Source: Caulobacter sp. Root1455
Lineage (GTDB): Bacteria; Pseudomonadota; Alphaproteobacteria; Caulobacterales; Caulobacteraceae
DNA length: 64,000 bases
Reading direction: 5' to 3'
Assembly (NCBI RefSeq): GCF_001426905.1
Contig: NZ_LMFQ01000001.1
Coordinates: 310,001-374,000 of the forward strand
The notes beneath the pieces were generated by a model. It saw only the letters and a list, made by a program, of their open reading frames with translations. It did not search any database and was not told the origin of the DNA. The position numbers and the translations under genes were made by a program. Of this stretch, positions 46,810 to 56,010 are shown in pieces (position 1 is the first letter of the stretch; each line of letters opens with the position of its first letter).

Positions 46810-47160
46810 ATGCCCAAGGTTGACGATCCGCGCGAAGAGGCGCTACGCCGCCTCGACGAACGGGCCGAAGCGCTTAAGGCCAGCACGGCTCGGCCTGAGT
46901 CGCGGGCGGGCGAGATGAACGCCTCGAGCCAGGCCTATAAGATCCTGGCCGAACTGGTGGGCGGGGTGCTTATCGGGCTGGCCCTGGGCGCGATCGTGGA
47001 TCGGTTCGCCAAGACCGGGCCTTGGGGTTTGATCGGCGGGGTCCTTCTGGGCTTCGCCTTGTCGTTGTTCATGGCGCGTCGCACGGCCAACCGGCTGATG
47101 GCGCAGGCGAAGGCGGAAGAGGCGGCGCGATCGCAAGCCTCCAAGCCCAAAGTAGACTAG
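46810..47160 (+). CDS. atpI: ATP synthase assembly protein AtpI/AtpZ
   Basis: This 116-residue protein has a charged N-terminus (PREEALRRLDERAEALKAS) and two hydrophobic helices (AELVGGVLIGLALGAIVDRF and LIGGVLLGFALSLFMARR). It assists c-ring assembly. It is the first gene of the F0 operon, and the a subunit starts 14 bp downstream. Confidence 0.88.
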   Translation: MPKVDDPREEALRRLDERAEALKASTARPESRAGEMNASSQAYKILAELVGGVLIGLALGAIVDRFAKTGPWGLIGGVLLGFALSLFMARRTANRLMAQAKAEEAARSQASKPKVD

Positions 47161-47174
47161 GAGCGAAAGGCCCG

Positions 47175-47948
47175 ATGGCCGATCCGTTGCATCAGTTCAA
47201 GATCGAGAAGATCATCGACCTTCCCGACGTCACCCTTCCGGGGTTGGGCCAGGTCGATCTCGCGATCACCAACTCGCATGTCGCCATGACCGTCGCTTTC
47301 GCGGCGATCGTGCTGTTCCTGACCGCCGTGACCTCCAAGGCGCAGATCGTGCCCGGCCGACTTCAAGTCGTCGGCGAGGGCGTGTTCGGCCTGATCGACA
47401 ACCTGACGGACTCGATCATCGGCCACGAGGGCCGCAAGCTGTTCCCGTTCGTGTTCACGATCTTCACCCTGATCCTGGGCATGAACTTCCTGGGCCTGAT
47501 GCTGGCCTTCACCGCCACCTCGCAGATCGCGGTGACCGCCACCTTCGGCGTGCTGACCATCGGCCTGGTGCTGATCATCGGCTTCGCCAAGCACGGCCTG
47601 GGCTTCTTCAAGCTGTTCGTGCCGTCGGGCGTGCCGTGGGTGCTGCTGCCGGTGATCGTGCTGATCGAGTTCGCCTCGTTCCTGCTGCGCCCGGTGACCC
47701 TGACCCTTCGTCTGTTCGGCAACATGATGGGCGGCCACGTGGCCCTCAAGGTGTTCGCCGGCTTCGTGGCGGCCGCCGTGATCGGACAGATCGGCCTGCT
47801 GGGCATTCCGGTCGGCATCCTGTCGATCGGCATGGTCACCGCCCTGACCGCTCTGGAATTCCTGGTGGCCTTCCTCCAGGCCTTCGTTTTCGCCGTTCTG
47901 ACCTGCATCTATCTCAATGATGTGGTCAATCTGGGTCATGGCCACTAA
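47175..47948 (+). CDS. atpB: ATP synthase F0 subunit a
   Basis: This 257-residue multi-pass inner-membrane protein forms the proton half-channels. The conserved arginine that faces the c ring is in RPVTLTLRLFGNMMGGH. The C-terminal helix FLQAFVFAVLTCIYLNDV is characteristic. The ATG at 47175 is preceded by GGAGCG. Confidence 0.95.
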   Translation: MADPLHQFKIEKIIDLPDVTLPGLGQVDLAITNSHVAMTVAFAAIVLFLTAVTSKAQIVPGRLQVVGEGVFGLIDNLTDSIIGHEGRKLFPFVFTIFTLILGMNFLGLMLAFTATSQIAVTATFGVLTIGLVLIIGFAKHGLGFFKLFVPSGVPWVLLPVIVLIEFASFLLRPVTLTLRLFGNMMGGHVALKVFAGFVAAAVIGQIGLLGIPVGILSIGMVTALTALEFLVAFLQAFVFAVLTCIYLNDVVNLGHGH

Positions 47949-48006
47949 GGCTCGGACCCAACCCGCTATCACCACTCAACCTCTTACCAACTAGGACAAG
48001 ACAACT

Positions 48007-48231
48007 ATGGACGCAGCAGCCGCCAAGCTCATCGGTGCCGGCCTCGCCACCCTCGGAATGATCGGCGCCGGCATCGGCGTGGGCAACATCTTCGGCAGCT
48101 TCCTGACGGGCGCCCTGCGCAACCCGTCGGCCGCCGCCAGCCAGATCGGCAACCTGTTCGTGGGCGCGGCTCTGGCCGAAGCCCTGGGCATCCTGGCCTT
48201 CGTGCTCGGCATCCTGATCTACTCGGCCTAA
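48007..48231 (+). CDS. atpE: ATP synthase F0 subunit c
   Basis: This 74-residue hairpin of two helices has the polar loop ALRNPSAA and the proton-binding Glu58 in [11 protein letters not shown]. The first helix has a GxGxG-type pattern ([11 protein letters not shown]), consistent with a compact c ring. Confidence 0.96.
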   Translation: MDAAAAKLIGAGLATLGMIGAGIGVGNIFGSFLTGALRNPSAAASQIGNLFVGAALAEALGILAFVLGILIYSA

Positions 48232-48299
48232 CGCCGGACCTGATTGACGGCGGCGCCGCACGGCGCCGCCGCGACCCCTCTACCGGACGATTTTAGGTA

Positions 48300-48899
48300 A
48301 TGGCTGATCCCACACAGTCCGCTCCGGCGGTCTCGACCCACGGCGCCGGGGCCTCTCCCGCGCCGGGCGCAACCCATGAGGCGTCGGGCGCCGAGCACGG
48401 CTCGGGCGGCCTGCCGCAGTTCGAGTTCCAGCACTGGGGCGGCCAGATCGCCTACCTGCTGGTGCTGTTCGCCATCCTGTACGTGCTGATCGCGCGCGTC
48501 TTCACGCCGCGCATGCGGGCCGTGATCGACGAACGCGCCAGCCGGATCGCCGGCGCTCTGGAAGCCGCGCGTCAGGTGCAGGCCGAAGCCCTGGAGCAAT
48601 CCCGGGCGGCGGCGGCCGAAGTGGCCGAAGCCCGCGCCCGCTCGCAGGCCCTGGCCTTCGACGCGCGCGCCAAGGCCAACGCCGAAGCGGCGGAACGCTC
48701 CGCCGTGGAAGAGGCCAAGCTGGCCTCGCACCTCGCCGAAGCCGAAACCCGCATCCAGGGCCTGCGCGACTCCGCCATGGCCTCGGTCGGCGCGGTGGCC
48801 GGCGAAACCGCTCAGGCCATCATCCAGAAGCTGACCGGCAAGGCCGCCTCGGCCGCGGACCTCAAGGCCGCGACCGCTCTGAGCGGAGGAGCCGCCTGA
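48300..48899 (+). CDS. atpG: ATP synthase F0 subunit b'
   Basis: This 199-residue peripheral stalk subunit starts with a low-complexity segment (residues 1-38). One transmembrane helix ([20 protein letters not shown]) follows, then a long alanine/glutamate coiled coil. It is the divergent b subunit that pairs with b in alphaproteobacteria. Its stop overlaps the next start (TGATG). Confidence 0.9.
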   Translation: MADPTQSAPAVSTHGAGASPAPGATHEASGAEHGSGGLPQFEFQHWGGQIAYLLVLFAILYVLIARVFTPRMRAVIDERASRIAGALEAARQVQAEALEQSRAAAAEVAEARARSQALAFDARAKANAEAAERSAVEEAKLASHLAEAETRIQGLRDSAMASVGAVAGETAQAIIQKLTGKAASAADLKAATALSGGAA

Positions 48900-49414
48900 T
48901 GCCCGCGTTTTTCGAAGGCGAATTCTGGAACATCGCCAATCCGGAACTGTGGGTCGGCGTCGGCCTGATCCTGTTCATCGCGATCGTGATCTGGGCCAAG
49001 GCCCCGGGGATGATCGCGGGCAAGCTGGACGAGACGGCCGCCAAGATCCAGTCCGACCTCGACGAGGCCGCCCGGATCCGCGCCGAAGCCGAAGCGCTGC
49101 TGGCCAACATCCGCGCCGAGCGCGAGGAAGCCGAACGCCAGGCGACAGCCATGCTCGCCGCGGCCAAGGCCGACGTCGCGCAGATGCAGATCGAGGCCAA
49201 GGCCAAGCTCGAGGAACAGATCAAGCGCCGCGCCGAAATGGCCGAACGCAAGATCGCCCAGTCCGAGGCCCAGGCCCAGGCGGACGTCAAGGCCGCCGCG
49301 GTCGACCTGGCCGCCCAGATCGCCGAGCAGGTTCTGGTCGCCCGCCTCGCGGCCGGCGGTTCGGACGGCCTGGTGGACACGGCCATCGGCCAGATCGGCG
49401 CGAAGCTGCAATAG
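48899..49414 (+). CDS. atpF: ATP synthase F0 subunit b
   Basis: This 171-residue stalk subunit has an N-terminal helix ([20 protein letters not shown]) followed by a long coiled coil. With b' it forms a heterodimeric stator. It is the last gene of the operon; the F1 genes are elsewhere. Confidence 0.93.
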   Translation: MPAFFEGEFWNIANPELWVGVGLILFIAIVIWAKAPGMIAGKLDETAAKIQSDLDEAARIRAEAEALLANIRAEREEAERQATAMLAAAKADVAQMQIEAKAKLEEQIKRRAEMAERKIAQSEAQAQADVKAAAVDLAAQIAEQVLVARLAAGGSDGLVDTAIGQIGAKLQ

Positions 49415-49438
49415 CGGTTCGGACCGACGACAACATCA

Positions 49439-49475
49439 AGGGCGCGCTCCGCGAGGGGCGCGCCCTTTTTTGTTT
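49439..49475 (+). terminator. Terminator of the F0 operon
   Basis: AGGGCGCGC and GCGCGCCCT form a 9-bp stem, followed by TTTTTTGTTT. It lies 25 bp beyond the atpF stop. Confidence 0.9.
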
Positions 49476-49487
49476 GGGCCGGCCCAA

Positions 49488-49626
49488 GGCCCTCCCCCTG
49501 TGGGGGAGGCGATCGCGCAGCGATCGGTGGGGGGAGTTTGAGGATCGAAGATCGCGGATCAAGCCGCCTGCCGAACACTCCCCCCTCCGTCGGCTTCGCC
49601 GACACCTCCCCCACAGGGGGAGGGCC
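49488..49626. repeat. Family C palindromic intergenic element, copy 4
   Basis: GGCCCTCCCCCTGTGGGGGAGG at the left and its complement at the right enclose inner hairpins GCGATCGC and GTCGGCTTCGCCGAC. It sits between the convergent atpF and PLPG-type membrane gene, after the true atp terminator. Confidence 0.8.
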
Positions 49627-49641
49627 TAGAGAGCGCTGGCG

Positions 49642-50085
49642 TTAGACCGGCTGCTTCCGCAACCAGCGACGCCGCAGGTATTTCCGCCCGCGCTTGAGCA
49701 CCCGCCAGTGGGCCTTGCGCAGGATCAGCTTCTCCGACCGCAGCAACTGCTGCCAGGCCACCAGCATGATCTCCGGCTCGCGGCGCATCAGCCTGCGGAT
49801 CGGGAAGATCAGCTTGGGATGGCGGCGCTGCCAGCGCAGGAAGCGGCGCTTGGCCTGGAACGAGTTGCGCAGCACGATCATCAGCCCGACAACCAGCAGC
49901 GGCAGGCCCAGGTGGCCCGGCAGGGGCGTCAGGACGATCCCGGCCAGCAGCACCACTATGCCCAAGGCCAGCGCCGCCCAGCGGGCGACGCGTCCCGTGG
50001 TTTCCCGCAGGATCAGGGCCAGACGGCGACGGCGGCGGTAGAGCCTCGAAGGCAGTCTGGCGAGCGTCTCGGCCGGCGAGTTCAC
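49642..50085 (-). CDS. PLPG-motif membrane protein, second of a pair
   Basis: This 147-residue protein has a central hydrophobic stretch broken by LTPLPGHLGLPLLVVGLMIV and followed by LRNSFQAKRRFLRWQRRHPK. Its termini are strongly basic. It belongs to a group of small membrane proteins with a PLPG-type re-entrant motif. It overlaps its paralogue by four bases. Function unknown. Confidence 0.78.
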   Translation of the reverse strand: MNSPAETLARLPSRLYRRRRRLALILRETTGRVARWAALALGIVVLLAGIVLTPLPGHLGLPLLVVGLMIVLRNSFQAKRRFLRWQRRHPKLIFPIRRLMRREPEIMLVAWQQLLRSEKLILRKAHWRVLKRGRKYLRRRWLRKQPV

Positions 50086-50513
50086 GAATACCGCTTGAGC
50101 GAACGGCGCTTAAGCGACTGACGCTTGAGGGACCGGCGCCAGCGCTTGGCCACGCGCCAGCGGCGCGGCATGACCAGACGCTCCATGCGCAGGACCTGCT
50201 GCCAGGCCACCGGCAGCACCTCCGGCTCGCGGCGAAGCAGCCGGCGCAGCGGAAACAGCAGCTTGGGATGGGCGTGCTGGAAGCGCACGAACTGCTTGCG
50301 GGCCTTGAACGAGTTGCGCAGCACCAGCATCAGGCCGACCACCGTCACCGGCACGCCCAACGGGCCGGGCAGCGGCGCGATCAGGACACCCGCCACCACC
50401 AGCACCAGGCCCAGCGTCACCAGCAGGACGCGCGAAATCCGCCCGAGAAGCTCGCGGGCGAGTTCATCGGCGGCGGAGAAACGCACGGGCGGCATGGCGA
50501 GGGCAAGGTTCAT
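50082..50513 (-). CDS. PLPG-motif membrane protein, first of a pair
   Basis: This 143-residue paralogue of the preceding gene has APLPGPLGVPVTVVGLMLVL and LRNSFKARKQFVRFQHAHPK. The C-terminus is a tandem repeat of R/QSLKR units (RSLKRQSLKRRSLKRYS), likely generated by slippage in the DNA. The pair is translated as one unit. Confidence 0.78.
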   Translation of the reverse strand: MNLALAMPPVRFSAADELARELLGRISRVLLVTLGLVLVVAGVLIAPLPGPLGVPVTVVGLMLVLRNSFKARKQFVRFQHAHPKLLFPLRRLLRREPEVLPVAWQQVLRMERLVMPRRWRVAKRWRRSLKRQSLKRRSLKRYS

Positions 50514-50591
50514 GGGCAGGAAGAAACGGGTTCCGTGGTCCGTTTGATCCCGGCGACGGCCGGCCTCCTCGGCTCACTGGACCCGATATGA

Positions 50592-50625
50592 GAACGGGGC
50601 GCCCTTCCGTAAAGGCGCCCCGTTC
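50592..50625. terminator. Hairpin downstream of gcvPB
   Basis: AACGGGGCGCC and GGCGCCCCGTT pair over a ten-base loop, 22 bp beyond the gcvPB stop. The stem is strong but no T-run follows on the minus strand. Confidence 0.5.
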
Positions 50626-50646
50626 CGATTCGTCAGACTGTGGCGC

Positions 50647-52230
50647 CTATTCCGCCGCCAGTGGCGCGGCGGCCACAGGTTTCCACCTCAAGCGTGGTTT
50701 ACGCGCCGCCTGGGTCTCGTCCAGGCGCTTGAGCGGCGCGTGGTAAGGGGCGCCCTTGAAGCGGTCGACGTCGCCGCCTTTCGCGGCCCCGGCCAGGGCG
50801 CGCAGCGCGACGACGAAGCGGTCCAGCTCCTGCTTGCTCTCGGTCTCGGTCGGCTCGATCAGCATCGCGCCGTGGACGACCAGCGGGAAGTACATGGTCA
50901 TCGGGTGGAAGCCCTCGTCGATCATCGCCTTGGCGAAGTCGAGCGTGGTCACCCCGGTGCCCTCCAGCCAGGTGTCGTCGAACAGGGCCTCGTGCATGCA
51001 CGGGCCGTTCGGGAAGGCCGGGCTCATCAGGTCGCTCAGGCGGGCCTTGATGTAGTTGGCGTTCAGCACGGCGTCCTCGGCCACCTGCTTGAGGCCGTCG
51101 GCCCCGTGGCTGAGCATGTAGGCGTAGGCCCGCACGAACATGCCCATCTGGCCGTGGAAGGCGCTCATCCGGCCGAAGGCCTGGGCGGCGGGGCCCCTGG
51201 CCTCCTCGACCAGCGCGAAGCGGTGATCCTGGCTGACCACCCACGGGGTCGGGGCGAACGGGGCCAGGGCCGCTGACAGCACCACCGGACCCGCGCCAGG
51301 ACCGCCGCCGCCGTGCGGGGTGGAAAAGGTCTTGTGCAGGTTGATGTGCATGGCGTCGACGCCCAGGTCGCCCGGGCGGACCCGGCCGACGATGGCGTTG
51401 AAGTTGGCGCCGTCGCAGTAGAAGTACGCCCCCGCCGCGTGGGTTAGGCGGGCGATCTCGACCACGTCGCGCTCGAACAGGCCGCAGGTGTTGGGGTTGG
51501 TGACCATGATGGCGGCCACGTGGTCGCCCAGCTTGGCCTCCAGGTCGGCCAGGTCGACCCGGCCGTCGTCGGTCTGGGCGATCTCCACGACCGTGTAGCC
51601 GCAGAAGGCCGCCGTGGCCGGGTTGGTGCCGTGGGCGCTGGTCGGGGCCAGGACGGTCTTGCGATGGCCCTGCCCGTTGGCTTCATGGGCGGCGCGGATG
51701 GCCAGCAGGCCGCACAGCTCGCCGTGGGCGCCGGCCTTGGGGCTCAGCGCGACGGCGGGCATGCCGGTCAGGGTCTTCAGCCAGTGGGCCAGGCGATCCA
51801 TCAGCTCGATCGCGCCCTGCACCGTCGATTGCGGCTGCAGCGGGTGGATGTCGGAGAAGCCCGGCAGGCGCGCCATCTTCTCGTTCAGGCGCGGGTTGTG
51901 CTTCATCGTGCACGAGCCCAGCGGATAGAGGGCCAGGTCGATGGCGTGGTTCTTCTGGCTCAGGCGCACGTAGTGGCGCACGGCCTCGGGCTCGGACAGG
52001 CCCGGCAGGCCGATCGGCGCGGTGCGGACCAGGTCGCCCAGGTCGTCGGCGGCCGGGGCGTCGGGCAGGTCGACGCCGGTCTTGTCCCAGGCGTTCAGTT
52101 CGAAGATCAGCGCCTCGTCCTGCAGCAGGCCGCGGGCCCCGGTCAGGGTGGGGTGGACGTAGTCGTTGGCGTCGCCAGTCGCGGAGGGGGGCTCGGGACG
52201 GGTCGGCCGTCCGACGGAATTCATGCTCAT
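50647..52230 (-). CDS. gcvPB: Glycine dehydrogenase (P-protein) subunit 2
   Basis: This 527-residue PLP-containing half of the P-protein decarboxylates glycine and passes the methylamine to lipoyl-GcvH. The PLP lysine is in [18 protein letters not shown], and the segments [14 protein letters not shown] and SPKAGAHGE are typical. Its ATG overlaps the gcvPA stop (ATGA), so the two halves are made together. Confidence 0.95.
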   Translation of the reverse strand: MSMNSVGRPTRPEPPSATGDANDYVHPTLTGARGLLQDEALIFELNAWDKTGVDLPDAPAADDLGDLVRTAPIGLPGLSEPEAVRHYVRLSQKNHAIDLALYPLGSCTMKHNPRLNEKMARLPGFSDIHPLQPQSTVQGAIELMDRLAHWLKTLTGMPAVALSPKAGAHGELCGLLAIRAAHEANGQGHRKTVLAPTSAHGTNPATAAFCGYTVVEIAQTDDGRVDLADLEAKLGDHVAAIMVTNPNTCGLFERDVVEIARLTHAAGAYFYCDGANFNAIVGRVRPGDLGVDAMHINLHKTFSTPHGGGGPGAGPVVLSAALAPFAPTPWVVSQDHRFALVEEARGPAAQAFGRMSAFHGQMGMFVRAYAYMLSHGADGLKQVAEDAVLNANYIKARLSDLMSPAFPNGPCMHEALFDDTWLEGTGVTTLDFAKAMIDEGFHPMTMYFPLVVHGAMLIEPTETESKQELDRFVVALRALAGAAKGGDVDRFKGAPYHAPLKRLDETQAARKPRLRWKPVAAAPLAAE

Positions 52231-53588
52231 TGGTTCGAACCCTTGGGGGCCAGCACCTTGGTCAGGGCCTTGGAGAAGAGGGTGATGTCGCTGTCGGGCG
52301 TGGTCTCGGTGACGGCGACCAGCAGGACGTCGTCGAGGCCGGCCGACGGATCCAGACGCGAGAACGGCACGCCGGCGATGACGCCGTTGGCGGCCAGGGT
52401 CTCGACCAGCTCGGCGGCGTTGACCGGAAGCTTGACGGCGAACTCGTTGAAGAAGCGCGGGGTCAGGATCTCGACGCCCGGCACGGCCGCCAGGGCGTCG
52501 CGCAGGGCCACGGCCTTCTGGTGGTTGACCAGGGCCAGCCGGCGCAGGCCCTTCTCGCCCAGCAGGCTCATGTGGATGCTGAAGGCCAGGGCGCACAGGC
52601 CGCTGTTGGTGCAGATGTTCGACGTGGCCTTGTCGCGGCGGATGTGCTGCTCGCGGGTCGACAGGGTCAGGACGAAGCCGCGACGGCCCTCGGCGTCGAC
52701 GGTCTCGCCGCAGAGGCGGCCCGGGGCCTGGCGGACGTATTTCTCCTTGCAGGCGAACAGGCCGACATAGGGGCCGCCGAAGTTCAGGCCGTTGCCGATC
52801 GACTGGCCCTCGGCCACGACGATGTCGGCGCCCATCTCGCCGGGCGACTTGAGCAGGCCGTACGAGACGGCCTCGGTGGTGACCACGATCAGCAGGGCGC
52901 CGGCGGCCTGGGCGGCGGCGGCGATCCTGGTCACGTCGGTCGCCGTGCCGAACACGTTCGGGGTCTGGACGACGACGCAGGCGGTGTCGGCGTCGATGGC
53001 GGCGATCACCGCGTCCTCGGCGTCGACGGCGGGGGCCAGGCGATCGGTGGCCACGCCGGCCGCGTGGGCCAGGGTCTCGACCGTGCCGACATACTGCGGG
53101 TGCACGCCGCCCGACAGGACGGCCTTGTTCCGGCGCGTGATCCGGGCGGCCATCATCACCGCCTCGGCGGCGGCGGTGGAGCCGTCATAGAGCGAGGCGT
53201 TGGCCACCTCCATGCCGGTCAGGGCCGCGACCTGGGTCTGGAACTCGAACAGCACCTGCAGCGTGCCCTGGGCGATCTCGGGCTGGTAGGGCGTGTAGCT
53301 GGTCAGGAACTCCGACCGCTGGATGATGTGGTCGACGGTGGCCGGAACGTGGTGGCGATAGGCCCCCGCCCCCACGAAGAACGGGCCTTCCGACGCCGAG
53401 CGGTTGCGGCGCGACAGGGCCAGCATCTCGCGCTCGACCTCCAGCTCGCCGGCGTGGAACGGCAGGTCGACCGGGTCCTTGCGGTAGGCGACGGCTGGAA
53501 CGTCGACGAACAGCTCGTCGATCGACTCCGCGCCGATGACGCCGAGCATGTCGGCGCGATCTTGGGGTGTGAGGGGGAGGTAGCGCAT
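52227..53588 (-). CDS. gcvPA: Glycine dehydrogenase (P-protein) subunit 1
   Basis: This 453-residue PLP-fold partner lacks the PLP lysine and pairs with GcvPB. It starts [19 protein letters not shown], a usual N-terminus. [20 protein letters not shown] and [15 protein letters not shown] are visible. It begins immediately after the stop of an uncharacterised gene. Confidence 0.95.
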   Translation of the reverse strand: MRYLPLTPQDRADMLGVIGAESIDELFVDVPAVAYRKDPVDLPFHAGELEVEREMLALSRRNRSASEGPFFVGAGAYRHHVPATVDHIIQRSEFLTSYTPYQPEIAQGTLQVLFEFQTQVAALTGMEVANASLYDGSTAAAEAVMMAARITRRNKAVLSGGVHPQYVGTVETLAHAAGVATDRLAPAVDAEDAVIAAIDADTACVVVQTPNVFGTATDVTRIAAAAQAAGALLIVVTTEAVSYGLLKSPGEMGADIVVAEGQSIGNGLNFGGPYVGLFACKEKYVRQAPGRLCGETVDAEGRRGFVLTLSTREQHIRRDKATSNICTNSGLCALAFSIHMSLLGEKGLRRLALVNHQKAVALRDALAAVPGVEILTPRFFNEFAVKLPVNAAELVETLAANGVIAGVPFSRLDPSAGLDDVLLVAVTETTPDSDITLFSKALTKVLAPKGSNQ

Positions 53589-54107
53589 CTAGATCGACTT
53601 TCCGAAAAGGGCGTCCGTCAGGCGTTGAAAGATGGGTTTGGCGGGTTTGGCTTCACGTTCGGCGCGAGCCTTGGCGAGGGCTACGGCGACGGTCGCCTGG
53701 TAGGCTTCCGCCGCCAACTGGGTCTCGATGTCGCCGGCGAGCCAGTCGCGGAAGTCGGCCCGTTCGGCGGTTCCGGAGGACTGAATGCCCATCGACCAGG
53801 CCGGCGGCGGTTGACCGGTCGCGGGCGTCGCGCAGACGGCGCCGTCGCCCATGACCACGAACGAGGCGGTGGCCTCGGCGAGATCGAAGACCAAATCGAG
53901 GACCGCGTCGTCGAACCGCTCCAGGTCGATCACGGCGATGTCGTCTTCGGGATCGACAGTCACGACCAGGACGGTCTGGCCGGCGAGGCCGACCTCGCCG
54001 TCCGCGCCGAGCGTCGCGCCGGCCGCGGCCAGGGCCTTCTCCACCGCCGCCCCATAGGCCGCCGGGGCGGGCGTCAGGGTCGAGTTGTGGAGAAGGACCT
54101 GGACCAT
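53589..54107 (-). CDS. Uncharacterised protein inside the glycine cleavage operon
   Basis: This 172-residue acidic, soluble-looking protein has no signal peptide or membrane helix. Stretches such as VLVVTVDPEDDIAVIDLERF and an Ala-rich C-terminal helix (VAVALAKARAEREAKPAKP) are visible. It begins three bases after the gcvH stop and ends flush with the gcvPA start, so it is made with the complex. I recognise no family. It may be an assembly, lipoylation or regulatory accessory. Confidence 0.75.
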   Translation of the reverse strand: MVQVLLHNSTLTPAPAAYGAAVEKALAAAGATLGADGEVGLAGQTVLVVTVDPEDDIAVIDLERFDDAVLDLVFDLAEATASFVVMGDGAVCATPATGQPPPAWSMGIQSSGTAERADFRDWLAGDIETQLAAEAYQATVAVALAKARAEREAKPAKPIFQRLTDALFGKSI

Positions 54108-54110
54108 GGC

Positions 54111-54476
54111 TTACAGCGTGCTCAGGAACGCTTCGTAGGCCGTGCGGTCCATCAGGGCGTCGAGCTCGGCGGGGTTGCTGAGCTTGATCTTGGCGAACCA
54201 GCCGCCGGCTTCCGGCACGGCGTTGACGGTCTCGGGGGCGTCGCCGAGCTGGCCGTTGGCCTCGACCACCTCGCCCGACACCGGGGCGTAGACGTCGGAA
54301 GCGGCCTTGACGCTCTCGACCACCGCCAGGGCGTCGCCCTGTTTCACGGTCTTGCCGACCTCCGGCACCTCGACGAACACCACGTCGCCCAGTTGCTCGG
54401 CGGCGTAACCGGTGACGCCCACGGTGGCGACATCACCCTCGACTTCAACCCACTCGTGGTCCTTGGTGAACTTCAT
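54111..54476 (-). CDS. gcvH: Glycine cleavage system H protein
   Basis: This 121-residue lipoyl carrier shuttles the aminomethyl group between P, T and L proteins. The lipoylated Lys57 is in [19 protein letters not shown]. It starts [10 protein letters not shown], as in the family. Confidence 0.96.
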   Translation of the reverse strand: MKFTKDHEWVEVEGDVATVGVTGYAAEQLGDVVFVEVPEVGKTVKQGDALAVVESVKAASDVYAPVSGEVVEANGQLGDAPETVNAVPEAGGWFAKIKLSNPAELDALMDRTAYEAFLSTL

Positions 54477-54500
54477 GGTCTGGGCCCTTTTTGTCTGGAT

Positions 54501-55613
54501 CTAGATCTTGCGCACGTAGCGGGTGGGGACGAACGGCGAGGTCACGACCTCGGCCGCCTGCGGCTTGCCGCGAACGATGACTTTCAGCTTCGAACCGACC
54601 ACCGCCAGGGCGGGGGGAACGAAGCCGATGGCGATGGCGCCGCCGAAGCTGGGGCCGAAGCCGCCGCTGGTGACCACGCCGACCACGGCGCCGGTCTCGT
54701 CGGCGATCTCCGCGCCCTCGCGGGCGGGAGCGCCTTCCAGCACCTTCAGATTGACGCGGAGCCGCTTGAGGTCGCCGGCCAGTTCGTTGAGGATCCGGTC
54801 CGCGCCCGGGAAATCGCCGGCCTCGCGGCGGCTCTTGCCGACGGCGAACGGCATGCCGGCCTCGATCGGCGAGACCGTCTCGTCCATGTCGTGGCCGTAC
54901 AGCGGCAGGCCGGCTTCCAGGCGCAGGCTGTCGCGGGCGCCCAGGCCGATCGCCTTGACCCGCTCGTCTTCCAGCAGGGTGTTCCAGATGCGCGTGGCCT
55001 CGGCGGCCGGCACGGAAATCTCGTAGCCGTCCTCGCCGGTGTAGCCCGAGCGCGAGATGATGGCGTCGGTCCCGAAGGCGGTCATCGCGGCGGTGTCCAT
55101 GAACACCATGGTCGCGGCCTGCGGCACGTGGGCGGCCAGGACGGCGGCGGCCTCGGGGCCCTGCAGGGCCAGCAGGGCGCGGTCTTCCAGCCGCTCGACG
55201 GTCGCCTCGCCCTTCAGGGCCTGCGCGATGATGGCGTAGTCGTTGTCCTTGCAGGCGCCGTTGACGACGATGAACAGGCCGTCGTCGTCGGGACGGGCGG
55301 TCATCAGGTCGTCGATCACCCCGCCCTCGGCGTTCAGCAGCACCGCATAGCGCTGCTTGCCGGGCTTGAGGCCTTGATAGTCGGCAGAGACCAGCTTCTC
55401 GAAGCTCTTGGCCGGATTGTCGCCGCGCAGCCGCGCCTGGCCCATGTGCGAAACGTCGAACAGCCCCGCGTGCTCGCGGGTCCACAGGTGCTCCTTCAAC
55501 ACCCCGTCCTTGTACTGCACCGGCATGGAATAGCCCGCGAACGGCACCATGCGCGCGCCGGCCGCGACGTGCGCGTCGTACAGCGGGGTCTTCTTGAGAT
55601 CTTGGTCGGACAC
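54501..55613 (-). CDS. gcvT: Glycine cleavage system T protein (aminomethyltransferase)
   Basis: This 370-residue tetrahydrofolate-dependent enzyme releases ammonia and methylene-THF. The folate-binding aspartate lies in GLFDVSHMGQ, and ISRSGYTGEDGYEI and LGARDSLRLEAGLPLYGHD are characteristic. The start is GTG at 55613 with GGAG upstream. It is the first gene of the operon, directly after a glycine riboswitch. Confidence 0.95.
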   Translation of the reverse strand: MSDQDLKKTPLYDAHVAAGARMVPFAGYSMPVQYKDGVLKEHLWTREHAGLFDVSHMGQARLRGDNPAKSFEKLVSADYQGLKPGKQRYAVLLNAEGGVIDDLMTARPDDDGLFIVVNGACKDNDYAIIAQALKGEATVERLEDRALLALQGPEAAAVLAAHVPQAATMVFMDTAAMTAFGTDAIISRSGYTGEDGYEISVPAAEATRIWNTLLEDERVKAIGLGARDSLRLEAGLPLYGHDMDETVSPIEAGMPFAVGKSRREAGDFPGADRILNELAGDLKRLRVNLKVLEGAPAREGAEIADETGAVVGVVTSGGFGPSFGGAIAIGFVPPALAVVGSKLKVIVRGKPQAAEVVTSPFVPTRYVRKI

Positions 55614-55667
55614 GCTCTGGGCTCCAATCGGGGTCGGCGACGCCGCCCGGCTTTCGCCAGGTGGTCT

Positions 55668-55882
55668 CGCCCCCGCTGTCCCTTTGACCTGAGAGATTCC
55701 GGCCCCCTTCCAAATGGGAAGAGACGGGCCTTGCTCCTTCGGCGGGCAGCTCTCCCATCCCGGGAAACCTGCCTCTTTCCAGCGTTCCTAAACCCGCGCG
55801 GTCCTTTTGCCTGAGCGTTTCCGGGGCGGTTGCGCCTTCGGCCTCGGGACCAGAATCCCGACGTCTCCCGCGAGGGTCGAGG
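55668..55882 (-). promoter_or_regulatory. Tandem glycine riboswitch
   Basis: Read on the minus strand, the first aptamer has CGGGAGACG, GCCGAAGGCGCAA and ACGCTCAGGCAAAAGGACCG. The second has GGGAGAGC, GCCGAAGGAGCAA and TCTCTCAGGTCAAAGGGACA. These GAGA / CCGAAGG.GCAA / CTCAGG.CAAAGGACA blocks, present twice in order, identify a two-aptamer glycine riboswitch. It precedes gcvT and should turn the operon on when glycine is abundant. Confidence 0.93.
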
Positions 55883-55975
55883 CGTGTTTGGGCGAGGGGG
55901 CGGGCGGAGTCAACTGGAGAGGCGGGGCTTGAGCGACCTCATTCGCCATTTGCAACCTAGCGACGATCAAGTCAG

Positions 55976-56002
55976 TTTGAAGTCGCAATTTGCGATCTCA
56001 AA
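55976..56002. promoter_or_regulatory. Palindrome in the leader of the ORF6N gene
   Basis: TTTGAAGTCGCAA and TTGCGATCTCAAA flank one base, with 11 of 13 positions paired. It ends eight bases before the start codon. The right half is repeated inside the coding sequence at 56232-56242. Confidence 0.6.
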
Positions 56003-56010
56003 GAGCGGGC

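Noticed and set aside
50592..50625. Strong bidirectional terminator after gcvPB
   Set aside because: The stem is strong but lacks a T-run on either strand, so only a hairpin is claimed.
52230..55814. 1194-codon open frame antisense to the gcv operon
   Set aside because: It covers five genes with firm family matches and a riboswitch, and reads as low-complexity Gly/Asp/Val/His sequence.
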